DNA from: Pseudobdellovibrionaceae bacterium
GTDB taxonomy: Bacteria; Bdellovibrionota; Bdellovibrionia; Bdellovibrionales; JAMPXM01
Direction: 5' to 3'
Assembly (NCBI GenBank): GCA_947462815.1
Contig: CANHQR010000033.1
Location: 1-39,288 of the forward strand
Length of the DNA stretch: 39,288 nucleotides
Below the pieces are notes generated by a model. It was not told the DNA's origin and searched no databases. It was given only the letters and a program-made list of their open reading frames with translations. Of the stretch, positions 24,908 through 32,927 are shown piece by piece; position 1 is the first letter of the stretch; the number at the start of each line of letters is the position of its first letter. Made by a program: the position numbers and the translations under genes.

Positions 24908-25897
24908 TCACCGCGTTGTTCGCTGACCCGTCTCGTTGCGATCTGCATCGCGAGTCGGATACCAGACATGGCCTTGCTCCTCACCCACCATGCGCTCAAG
25001 TCCCCGACCGACTCGACCCAAAAAAGCTTCTTCCGCAGCCAATGCACCGAGGCCCACCGCACCGGCTACACCCATACGCGCCGAGCGGACCAAACGACGC
25101 AATTGCTGGAACTGCTGAGCCGGAAGACGAGTCACTGAATAGATCCGTCCTCCGTTTCGAAGCTTCTCGTTGAGCAAGGCTTCGGCACGAGCACGATTAC
25201 CTTGCGCCTCGCCGATTGTTTCATCAAAGCGATAGATCGGTACAGGTCCGCCTCGACGAGCATCCATCGCTCGAGCCCGATAATCGGCAGCTTCGCTATC
25301 CGCCAGTGCGGCCAAAGCCATGTTGCGTGCGTAACCCGCGTGGTCCACTTCTGTGACAGTATAGGAACGAGTCTCGGTTTTACCTTCGTGATCCGTGTAC
25401 GACTCAGTCCTCGTCACTTGTCGGGGAATCAAGGACGAAGCCGCGGCCATCCTGTAGGAAGCGGCACTGCCTTCTGCCGAGCTCGCATTGGAGTCCATCA
25501 ACTGAATGTGATGCTGTCGGTTGGCCGCATCGCTCAGACGCCATTGTACTTGCACGCGATCGCCGTCGGCGACTTCACCGACGAGAGAAGATGGGCGGAT
25601 CTGATCCGCCGCTGAACCGTCCACGCTTTGCATGAGGGATCTCGTGTGAGCCTGATCGAAGTTTCGCGCCTCCCGGTAGCGACGAACCGTGTGAATGGTG
25701 ACGGCCGTGGCTCCTACTGCTGAACCCGCGGTGATCAAGCAGTCGGCCTGTCCCGCCAGACAATTGGCTCGACCATCCGCCGCTCTTTCCACGAGCGATT
25801 GTTGGGCTCGACTCAAATTGGGAAGCGCCAAATTTGAAATCATAAGAGCACTCAAGACTGACTTCATGATGAGTTGTTGACGCTGGCCTGGCTTCAT
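24908..25897 (-). CDS. Exported protein of unknown family
   Basis: The 329-residue product has a signal peptide (hydrophobic about 14-27, cleavage near SRA/QQ at 31). Two cysteines follow (NCLAGQADC), then a hydrophobic TAGSAVGATAVTI stretch. A charged, Ala/Ser-rich region comes next. Near the C-terminus, a Gly/Ala-rich GVAGAVGLGALAAEEAF segment could insert in or associate with membrane. I do not recognise the family. ATG 25897 is clear, with GGGAGG six bases upstream; the longer frame to 26089 is not needed. It is divergent from another exported unknown at 26124, which also carries a Gly/Ala-rich hydrophobic segment late in the protein. Confidence 0.75.
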   Translation of the reverse strand: MKPGQRQQLIMKSVLSALMISNLALPNLSRAQQSLVERAADGRANCLAGQADCLITAGSAVGATAVTIHTVRRYREARNFDQAHTRSLMQSVDGSAADQIRPSSLVGEVADGDRVQVQWRLSDAANRQHHIQLMDSNASSAEGSAASYRMAAASSLIPRQVTRTESYTDHEGKTETRSYTVTEVDHAGYARNMALAALADSEAADYRARAMDARRGGPVPIYRFDETIGEAQGNRARAEALLNEKLRNGGRIYSVTRLPAQQFQQLRRLVRSARMGVAGAVGLGALAAEEAFLGRVGRGLERMVGEEQGHVWYPTRDADRNETGQRTTR

Positions 25898-26123
25898 CAC
25901 ACGCCTCCCAAATAAGCGCTTTCGCCCGTTACTTTCAAAAGCTCCTGGAGATGAGAGGCAAGAGCCGTTCCAAATTGAGACGCCTCGACACCTTCTCAAA
26001 TGCGATAAAATTGACCCCATCCCTTGACGGGCACCTCTTCCCCATCCCAACACGCAAAGGTGACGATTCAGGCGCAACAACAGCGACATTCATGGCTCAA
26101 ATCACGGTCGCCGATAAGTCGGT

Positions 26124-27668
26124 ATGCTTAAAGGCGTTCGCCTTGATCCAAACATGCAGTTCGAGTGCGGGACGCGACACACGCGTTCTGCACGGCATTT
26201 TGAGAAGTTCATACTCTGGGCCGTGGCGATGTTTTTGAGCGTCGGATTCGAGCGGCCTGCATGGCCGCAACAAGAACCCTGTGTCACCTCCATGTTTGAA
26301 GCCGAGATGGGGCAAATTCAAAATCTCAGCGCGGTGATCGAACGCGATGAAGCCTCGCCATTTCGTGTGGCCTGTCATGAACCACCAGGACTGCTTCGAC
26401 AGCGACCGCCGACAGGCCTATTCCGTCGCCAAATTCCAGTGCGCGACTCACGAGGCCGGAATACTCGGGACTTTCTGAGGCGTATTCGCGAACGCGTGCA
26501 ACAAAAGATCACGGAAAATCGCAATATGCTGCGTTCTCTTGAAACTTGCCTAACGCGCTCGCGAGCTCCCGACGGTTGCGAAGACTTACACGTTTGGGCT
26601 GATCGAGAACTCCCTGCCTTTGTCGCCGAAGCCCGGCAGCACTTGGCCCTCGCACAGACCGAACACCAGGTGAATTCTTGGTTCTCCCGCCCGCATCGCG
26701 ATCTCAATTTGCAACTCTCCCCACAGGGAACTGAGAAGATGGTCCCCTGGGCGCCCCTCACCGAGACAGAACGCGAGCTCGCCCAGGAGCGCTTGCGTGG
26801 CTACAATCGCGAAATCCGCTCGGAAGTCGAGCGGCGGATGGCCGACGGTCGCCTACCTCGACCGAGAGCTTCAAGAGCGCGCGTGAGCTCCAGCAGTGCC
26901 TCCGGGCGCTTTTCCGTCGAAGCCGATCGCTTCGCCGCCGACGCCATGCTGGCACAAAGATTCACCCACGCCCAAAGTTATCATGCGATGATCTCTGAGA
27001 TTCCTTTGCTGCAATATCTTTCCTCAGCACAGCCTTCGCGCGAGGAGATTCTAGGCGCAGTCCGACGTATGCAGGACAATCTCCGCGATGAAGAGAAAAT
27101 GGCGGCCGATGCCTGGAAAGAGTTGGAATCAGCTCCCGCGGAGCGTATACCCGCATCGGCGCTGCACTTTCTTCGCTACCAAAGCTTTGTCGAGGAGGAG
27201 TTGGTGCGCGAGCCGGCAGATTGCGGACTCATCACCAGCGTGAGCCACACGCAGCTCAATCGAGATCTCGGCACAGGTCTCGCCATCGGTTTACCGATTT
27301 TGGCGGCTTCGATCTTCGCACCGCCGCTCGCCGCGTTTGGGATCGGTGCCGTCGCAGGTCTTGGTTTCGCGTATGACTCGCAGCTCGAACTCGATCGCAC
27401 GCGGACCATTGCGTTTTCTCAACTCTATGCTGACCCGGCTCAGGGTGAAACTCGCGACGTCGAAGCGGCGGGGCGCGCTCGTGATATGAACCTCGTGCTC
27501 TTGCCACTGAGTTTTGGCGGTGCCGCAGCTGCGACCCGCACCATCGCGGTCCGCATGGGTGCCGCCCAATTCGCAACCAGTTTGGAACAAATGACGCCAT
27601 CGACTCTTGCCCAAGCGGCTGCGGAACGTTTTCGCCGCATCGCTCGCGAAGCGCGTTCCCGACGATAA
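26124..27668 (+). CDS. Large exported or membrane protein of unknown family
   Basis: The 514-residue product has an N-terminal hydrophobic segment (about 29-42), probably a signal sequence ending near AWPQ/Q. A long, charged, mainly helical region (about 60-360) rich in Arg, Glu and Gln follows. A Gly/Ala/Pro-rich double hydrophobic stretch (GLAIGLPILAASIFAPPLAA followed by FGIGAVAGLGFAYD, about 380-415) comes near the end, then a basic C-terminus. It is not a family I can name. The start is uncertain, since ATG 26124 and ATG 26154 both lack good ribosome binding sites; composition supports the frame from the signal segment onward. It may be functionally linked to the divergent 24908 gene. 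Confidence 0.72.
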   Translation: MLKGVRLDPNMQFECGTRHTRSARHFEKFILWAVAMFLSVGFERPAWPQQEPCVTSMFEAEMGQIQNLSAVIERDEASPFRVACHEPPGLLRQRPPTGLFRRQIPVRDSRGRNTRDFLRRIRERVQQKITENRNMLRSLETCLTRSRAPDGCEDLHVWADRELPAFVAEARQHLALAQTEHQVNSWFSRPHRDLNLQLSPQGTEKMVPWAPLTETERELAQERLRGYNREIRSEVERRMADGRLPRPRASRARVSSSSASGRFSVEADRFAADAMLAQRFTHAQSYHAMISEIPLLQYLSSAQPSREEILGAVRRMQDNLRDEEKMAADAWKELESAPAERIPASALHFLRYQSFVEEELVREPADCGLITSVSHTQLNRDLGTGLAIGLPILAASIFAPPLAAFGIGAVAGLGFAYDSQLELDRTRTIAFSQLYADPAQGETRDVEAAGRARDMNLVLLPLSFGGAAAATRTIAVRMGAAQFATSLEQMTPSTLAQAAAERFRRIAREARSRR

Positions 27669-27705
27669 TCTTGAAGACTTCATCTGAACCGGCTTTAATC
27701 TCGAA

Positions 27706-28620
27706 ATGCTGCGCGTTTGGTATTCTGAAGATTTCACCTTGCAACTTCCCGAGGGACATCGATTCCCCATGCGGAAGTATCGTGATCTCCGCGAAGCCCT
27801 CGTCAATGCCTGTATCGTGAATGAGACAGAACTTTTTGAATCACCTGAGGCGACGCGCGACGAACTTCTTTTGGCTCATGATGCCGCGTATGTGGATGGA
27901 ATTCTTAGCGGTAGTCTACCTGAACGCGAATTGAAGCCCATCGGATTTCCTTGGTCACCCGGTCTTGTGCGACGCAGTCGACGAACTGTGGGCGGCGCTC
28001 TGGCCGCCTCACGTTGGGCCCTAGAGCATGGGATTGCCGGACAGCTGGCCGGGGGCACACACCATGCGCACCGAAATCGCGGCGGTGGATATTGTGTCTT
28101 CAATGATCAAGCCTGTGCGGCACTGCATCTGTTGCGTGAGTGTGCCGACAAAGTGCGCCGTGTGCTGATCGTCGATCTCGATGTTCACCAGGGAGATGGC
28201 ACCTCCAGCATTCTGCGAGGCCATGAACAAGTGTACATCTTGAGTTTACATGGAGAGCGAAACTACCCCTTTCGCAAAGTGGCCTCGACCGTCGATCGTG
28301 GCCTACCCGATGGCCTCACGGACATCGACTATATGAAAGTCCTGGATGAAGAACTGGATCGCGCCCTTGGCTTTCGACCTGACTTAATTTTGTATCAAGC
28401 TGGCGTGGACCCCCTGGCCTCGGATCGTTTGGGTAAACTCAGCCTCACCCATGAAGGCCTCAAACAGCGCGATCGGCGTGTCATCGGCTTCGCTCATCAA
28501 CTCAACATCCCGATTTCACTCGCCATGGGCGGAGGCTACGCCGAGCCCATCTCCGACACGGTGAGGGCCCATGTGGGGACCTATGAGGTGGTGCGGGAGT
28601 TCTGGCCCCGAATTCCCTAA
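27706..28620 (+). CDS. Histone deacetylase-fold amidohydrolase
   Basis: The 304-residue product belongs to the zinc-dependent HDAC/AcuC/acetylpolyamine amidohydrolase superfamily, of the compact HDAC11-like type. Visible active-site elements are the tandem histidines H119-H120 (GGTHHAHR), the zinc ligands D159 and H161 in DLDVHQGDGT and D235 in QAGVDPLASD, and Y278 in GGGY. The catalytic set is complete, so it should deacylate an N-acyl (possibly lysine or polyamine) substrate. HDAC11-type enzymes can remove long fatty acyl groups, which is worth noting beside a lipid locus. It lies 37 bases after the preceding gene and 120 bases before the lipid kinase gene. ATG 27706 has no clear ribosome binding site. 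Confidence 0.9.
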   Translation: MLRVWYSEDFTLQLPEGHRFPMRKYRDLREALVNACIVNETELFESPEATRDELLLAHDAAYVDGILSGSLPERELKPIGFPWSPGLVRRSRRTVGGALAASRWALEHGIAGQLAGGTHHAHRNRGGGYCVFNDQACAALHLLRECADKVRRVLIVDLDVHQGDGTSSILRGHEQVYILSLHGERNYPFRKVASTVDRGLPDGLTDIDYMKVLDEELDRALGFRPDLILYQAGVDPLASDRLGKLSLTHEGLKQRDRRVIGFAHQLNIPISLAMGGGYAEPISDTVRAHVGTYEVVREFWPRIP

Positions 28621-28704
28621 ATGGTACAACGGGATACTTCCATCCCTCTTCCAGTCCTAGGTCGCACAGGGCGGATCTTGCGCCTCTCTGGCGAATAAAC
28701 GGGC

Positions 28705-28710
28705 TATATT
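28705..28710 (+). promoter_or_regulatory. Possible -10 element upstream of the lipid kinase gene
   Basis: TATATT at 28705-28710 is a close -10 match, 31 bases before ATG 28741. The best upstream TTGCGC (28678) is 21 bases away, too far for a standard spacer, so support is weak. Confidence 0.25.
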
Positions 28711-28740
28711 GAAGGGGCTATTCGCTCTTGAAGAGGTCCT

Positions 28741-29751
28741 ATGCGCGTCGCTGTGTTTATCAATGGCAAAGCCGGAAAAGCCGATGCTCAACGCATCGAA
28801 GATGCGATTCGGCGCGCGCTCTTTCGCTGTGACACACATTTGTTTTTGCCCGAAGGCGTGAGTGAATTCCAAGAGCTGATTGTTCAGGAAAGTCAGACCG
28901 CCGACGCCATCATCGTCTGTGGCGGCGACGGCACACTGAATGTGGCCGTTCAGCCTTTGATGACAGATCCTCGTGTCACGCGCATTCCGCCGCTTCTGCC
29001 CTTGCCAATGGGCACAGCCAATGACTTAGCCAGCGAACTGGGAGTTTCGACGGTGAGGCTCGAGCGGGCGGCGCATCTCGTTCTCGAAAGCGATGCAAAG
29101 TCGATCGATGTGATCGAGGTACGAGCGGAAGGTCGATCTGTGTTCATGCTCACCAATGGCGGTTTAGGCATTGCAGCGGAGACGGCAGACTTGGCGAATC
29201 AGGTTCGACAATGGTTTGCGAATCGCGCGGAGTCGCAGGCATTAACCCAGCCTGTGTTTCGCGCCGGCCAAGATCTTGTCCGCCAGGCGGGCTCACGCAT
29301 TTACGAAATGCTCCTAGCAGGACAACTCATGAGCGGGCGGACCCGTCAATGGCTCAAAGGCTGGTGCGTGTCGATCGAACTCGAAAACGGCAAGCATATC
29401 GAAACCAGCGCTCCCTTCATCATGGTCAATAATCAGCCCGGTCTCGGTGGAAAATATGTTCCTGCTCCCCTCACATCGAACACCGACGGCACCTTCAACA
29501 TCATGCTGCTCGATTCGCCGCTCCTTCACCGCCAAGCACAAGCGCTCTTTGACATTCGCCGCGGCCGCTTACCTGATGAGGCTTACTGCCCTCGCTTCGA
29601 AACCTCAGCCGCTGTGTTCCGTTCGAAAGGCAAGGCACGCGATCTGACCTTCTTCGGCGACGGAGAAATTCTCCACAAGCAAGTTCGCGAGATTGAAGTG
29701 CGGTGCCGCAAACATGCGCTTCTGGTCATTGCGCCACAGGGTGCGCTATGA
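28741..29751 (+). CDS. Diacylglycerol/sphingosine kinase-family lipid kinase
   Basis: The 336-residue product has the DAGK catalytic-domain signature. GGDGT lies at 61-65 (ATP binding), followed by PMGTANDLA (89-97), a mid-protein NGGLGI, and the late FFGDGE that matches the conserved DGE region. YegS/DgkB-type enzymes phosphorylate diacylglycerol, sphingoid or other lipid alcohols at the inner face of the cytoplasmic membrane. Residues 150-210 are longer than in small members and the substrate cannot be assigned. GAGG lies four bases before ATG 28741. Its stop overlaps the next start (ATGA at 29748-29751), so it is translationally coupled to the SDR and through it to the acyl-reductase-like gene. 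Confidence 0.9.
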   Translation: MRVAVFINGKAGKADAQRIEDAIRRALFRCDTHLFLPEGVSEFQELIVQESQTADAIIVCGGDGTLNVAVQPLMTDPRVTRIPPLLPLPMGTANDLASELGVSTVRLERAAHLVLESDAKSIDVIEVRAEGRSVFMLTNGGLGIAAETADLANQVRQWFANRAESQALTQPVFRAGQDLVRQAGSRIYEMLLAGQLMSGRTRQWLKGWCVSIELENGKHIETSAPFIMVNNQPGLGGKYVPAPLTSNTDGTFNIMLLDSPLLHRQAQALFDIRRGRLPDEAYCPRFETSAAVFRSKGKARDLTFFGDGEILHKQVREIEVRCRKHALLVIAPQGAL

Positions 29752-30779
29752 GCTCGCTCTTGGTTACCGGAGGGACAGGCTTCCTCGGTCACTTCGTCCA
29801 ACAAGAAATTCAAAGACTCGGTCTCAAAGCCCGCTACCTCACTCGCAAACCGAGCTCGGCCCCTCAAAATCTCGTCGGCGATCTTTCGCGTTGGGACGCT
29901 GGTCTCGATCCCAACGAACTTCGCGATCAATTCTCGGGCCTGCTTCACATGGCTGGACTCTATGACCTACGTGTGGCTCGCGAAGATGCGTTTCTCGCCA
30001 ACGTGATTGGCACGCATACGGCGCTCGCTCTCGCCGAAAAATCGCGAATTCCTGTGTTTGTGCACATCTCGACGGTTGCCGCGACCATGAATCTCCCCCC
30101 GCAAGATTCTCCCATTCAGCCCGGTCAATTCAGTCCCGACGGGCCTTTTCCCGACCCCTATGCCGAAAGCAAAATTCACGCAGAAAAATTGGTCCGCTCC
30201 TGGCCCGGAGAATTTCCGAAGGTGCGATTGATCCTGCGTCCAGGAATCTTAGTCGGCGACACGCAAAATGGGCTCATTCATCGGATCGACGGTCCTTACC
30301 ACGCGCTCGATGCCTTTCGCCGATTGATTCGTGTCCTACGTGCATGGCGCGGTCCTCTGCTCCTCCCCGGTCGCGTGGAGACCCGAATTCCTCTCACGCC
30401 CGTCGATCGCGCGGCTTGGGCGATTGTGCAACTGACGCATGCGGCGCTCCTGCATGGCGAGCGCGGTCTGGCTTCGCTTTTTATCGCTCCGCCTCGTGGG
30501 CCAACAGCGCGCGAACTTTACACCAGCATTCTGCATCACCTCAGTCTCGACCTTGAAGTCCGACTAATCGACCATCAGTCCGCACCCAAATCCTTGCTGA
30601 AAACGGCCAGTGAAGTGATCGCCCACCTTCCGGGAGAGGAGCTCGAGTATCTTCTTGGACTTCCTGATCTCGATGTTTCGGCGACGACGGAGCGCCTGGG
30701 ACTCGACTGGTGCCCGGATTTTGCCAATTCCGCACCTCAGCTTTGGAGAGGCTACGATGCGTTCATACAAAATCGCTGA
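29748..30779 (+). CDS. NAD(P)-dependent extended SDR (epimerase/dehydratase-like)
   Basis: The 343-residue product has the extended-SDR cofactor motif GGTGFLG (8-14), a conserved S108/T109 (HISTVAA) and the catalytic YAESK (Y138, K142). The resemblance is to the dihydroflavonol reductase, 3-beta-hydroxysteroid dehydrogenase and fatty-acyl-reductase side of the family rather than sugar epimerases, so oxidation or reduction of a lipid-type alcohol or ketone is a reasonable guess. The C-terminal substrate domain (about 200-343) is not diagnostic. ATG 29748 overlaps the lipid kinase stop by four bases. Its own last 23 bases overlap the start of the next gene. The open frame from 29703 is within the kinase gene. 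Confidence 0.9.
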   Translation: MSSLLVTGGTGFLGHFVQQEIQRLGLKARYLTRKPSSAPQNLVGDLSRWDAGLDPNELRDQFSGLLHMAGLYDLRVAREDAFLANVIGTHTALALAEKSRIPVFVHISTVAATMNLPPQDSPIQPGQFSPDGPFPDPYAESKIHAEKLVRSWPGEFPKVRLILRPGILVGDTQNGLIHRIDGPYHALDAFRRLIRVLRAWRGPLLLPGRVETRIPLTPVDRAAWAIVQLTHAALLHGERGLASLFIAPPRGPTARELYTSILHHLSLDLEVRLIDHQSAPKSLLKTASEVIAHLPGEELEYLLGLPDLDVSATTERLGLDWCPDFANSAPQLWRGYDAFIQNR

Positions 30780-32919
30780 ACTGAGTTTCGGCTCTTCACG
30801 CTGGGATCATCTCACCCACTTTACAGCAGGTGAGGGCGAGTTTGAGCTTCAGCGCTTTGGCGTTGAGTACTCGGTCGATACACTCAAACGCATGATCGAG
30901 CGCCTCAGAGGCGAAGTCGACGCGATCTCGCTCACCAGTTTTCCATCGGAGATCCGCTTCCGAGATCGCGTTTACACCCACCGTCAAGCCCTCGACATTA
31001 TGACCACACCCACCTCGATTCCGCTCTGTAACGGCGAGCGAGTGCGCGAGCTCACAGAGATCGACGGTCTGGTTCACCTCATTCGCGAAGGCAGTATTTT
31101 TCCTCGCGACGGAATTTTCGTTCCCTTGGCACTCTTGCACATGGAAGCGGTTTCGCTGCTTCGGGAAAAGTTTGATGCACGTATCGGCTTCGGCGACGTG
31201 TTCGCAATTTTCAAGCAACCTTTGGTCGCCGAACCTTGGCCCTGGCTACTTGAACTCGCGAAGCTCGGCTTAGGCTTTGCCCAGCTTCGAGAGATGGGAG
31301 ATCTTGCACCGTCTCCCCGCACCGTGCGCGAGCAGCAAGCTTTAGAAAAACTGATCGGCGCCATGCGCGGCTATCGTTATATTTACGGCGACCCCTCTGA
31401 GATTATTTTATTTGCCATGAACGCCGAAGTCCTGGGTGGGGGCACCGACTTTGTACGTGGCAAGGAGATCATCACAACCACTTCCGATCCGCGAATGTTA
31501 GCTGAGCTCCGGCGTTTGGGTGCCTCGCACATTCATCGAATTTTCCCGGCAAGTTTTGAGGACTGGAGCCCTCGTCTCACCCACGCGAGTGCCGATGCCG
31601 TGCTTCGCCTGTTGAACGGCAAGTCCACGCCCCTTTCTCTGGAAGAGTGGCAAGATGTGCTCTCAGCACGCACGGAGATCACTCAAGAAACTAAGCGTTG
31701 GGTGATGACCGCACGTCCCAGCGTGCAAACTCGGCTCGCCGCGCGAGCCATCGGGCGCCGACGCAAACGTGCGGTCGAGCGAGAACCTGACTTTGCCTTC
31801 GTCGTTCACTCCCTATCTTACCGAGATCTCACCCGCGCTCCAGGGCTTAAGCTCATGCGCAAGTTACCCAAAAACTTACAGCCTCATCTGGAACGCGCCA
31901 CCTCGCATCTTCCCGGAATTGTTTACGGACGAGCCAGCGGTATTGTTTCCGAAGCCACCGGCCGCGAGATCACAGGACTCATCTACGGTCTCTTCGCCAC
32001 CCCGCGAGTCATGAAGGAAGATCCGCCCGAGGTCACATACGGGAAAATCGAGAAACTTTGTCATCATGCGGCCGATCACGGCGCGAAGATTATTGGCCTT
32101 GGCGCCTATACCAAAATTGTCGGAGATGCCGGAGCCACCATCAACCGCATGAGCCCCATCCCTGTTACGACGGGTAACTCGCTGAGCGCGAGCGCAACTC
32201 TTTGGGCTGTGCATGATGCTGTTCGCAAGATGCGCCTTCTTGAAGTTTCACCCCACAGCCGCCGCGTTCGCGGCACGGCAATGGTGATCGGCGCAACCGG
32301 CTCCATCGGCAAGGTTTCCGCCAAGCTCCTGGCCATGGTGTTTGAACGACTCGTACTCATCGCTCCTCGCATCGAGCGCCTCGAGGAACTGGCTCACGAA
32401 ATTCGTCAACTCGCACCCAGCTGTGAGATCCGCCTCTCCACACGGGCCAATGATTTTGCAGAAGAGTCTGATGTCATCGTCACGGCGACCAGCGCCTTCG
32501 ACCAGAAAGTTGTCGACATCCATAAACTGAAGCCTGGCGCCGTGGTTTGCGACTGTTCGCGGCCACTCGATTTCACTTTGGAGGATGCCATCGCCCGACC
32601 CGATGTCTTGTTTATCGAGTCCGGCGAGGTGGAGCTCCCGGGGGCAGAGAAACAGTTGGATTGCGACTTGGGCTTACCCGGCAAGGTCGTCTACGCGTGT
32701 CTCGGCGAAACCGCCTTGCTCGCTCTTGAAGAGCGATACGAGGCCTTCACCCTCGGCCGCGATCTCGACTGGCAGCGAGTCAAAGAAATCTACAAACTGG
32801 CCACGCGCCACGGCGTGAAACTGGCCGCCGTTCGCGGCCCGAGTGGCTTGATTTCAGATCGGGAAATTCAACTCTGCCGCGACTTAGCACTTCGTCGCCG
32901 AACTCTCACTCAGTCTTAA
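30757..32919 (+). CDS. Two-part protein: unidentified N-domain fused to acyl-ACP reductase-like domain
   Basis: The product has 720 residues. About 345-715 resembles cyanobacterial acyl-ACP reductase (COG5322-type; acyl-ACP to fatty aldehyde with NADPH). AADHGAKIIGLGAYTKIV and VTTGNSLSASATLWAV match its N-terminal substrate region. MVIGATGSIGKVSAKLLA carries the nucleotide motif G512-G518. VVYACLGETALLALEE aligns with the catalytic-cysteine segment (FACFAEA), making C648 the probable acyl-thioester cysteine. Residues 1-340 are not part of known acyl-ACP reductases and I cannot name them; they contain a short helix-rich stretch and a Gly-rich EVLGGGTDFVRG. ATG 30757 has GGAGAGG five bases upstream and overlaps the SDR gene by 23 bases. 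The product is most likely an aldehyde or a related reduced acyl intermediate. Confidence 0.82.
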   Translation: MRSYKIAELSFGSSRWDHLTHFTAGEGEFELQRFGVEYSVDTLKRMIERLRGEVDAISLTSFPSEIRFRDRVYTHRQALDIMTTPTSIPLCNGERVRELTEIDGLVHLIREGSIFPRDGIFVPLALLHMEAVSLLREKFDARIGFGDVFAIFKQPLVAEPWPWLLELAKLGLGFAQLREMGDLAPSPRTVREQQALEKLIGAMRGYRYIYGDPSEIILFAMNAEVLGGGTDFVRGKEIITTTSDPRMLAELRRLGASHIHRIFPASFEDWSPRLTHASADAVLRLLNGKSTPLSLEEWQDVLSARTEITQETKRWVMTARPSVQTRLAARAIGRRRKRAVEREPDFAFVVHSLSYRDLTRAPGLKLMRKLPKNLQPHLERATSHLPGIVYGRASGIVSEATGREITGLIYGLFATPRVMKEDPPEVTYGKIEKLCHHAADHGAKIIGLGAYTKIVGDAGATINRMSPIPVTTGNSLSASATLWAVHDAVRKMRLLEVSPHSRRVRGTAMVIGATGSIGKVSAKLLAMVFERLVLIAPRIERLEELAHEIRQLAPSCEIRLSTRANDFAEESDVIVTATSAFDQKVVDIHKLKPGAVVCDCSRPLDFTLEDAIARPDVLFIESGEVELPGAEKQLDCDLGLPGKVVYACLGETALLALEERYEAFTLGRDLDWQRVKEIYKLATRHGVKLAAVRGPSGLISDREIQLCRDLALRRRTLTQS

Positions 32920-32927
32920 GTCTGCCT

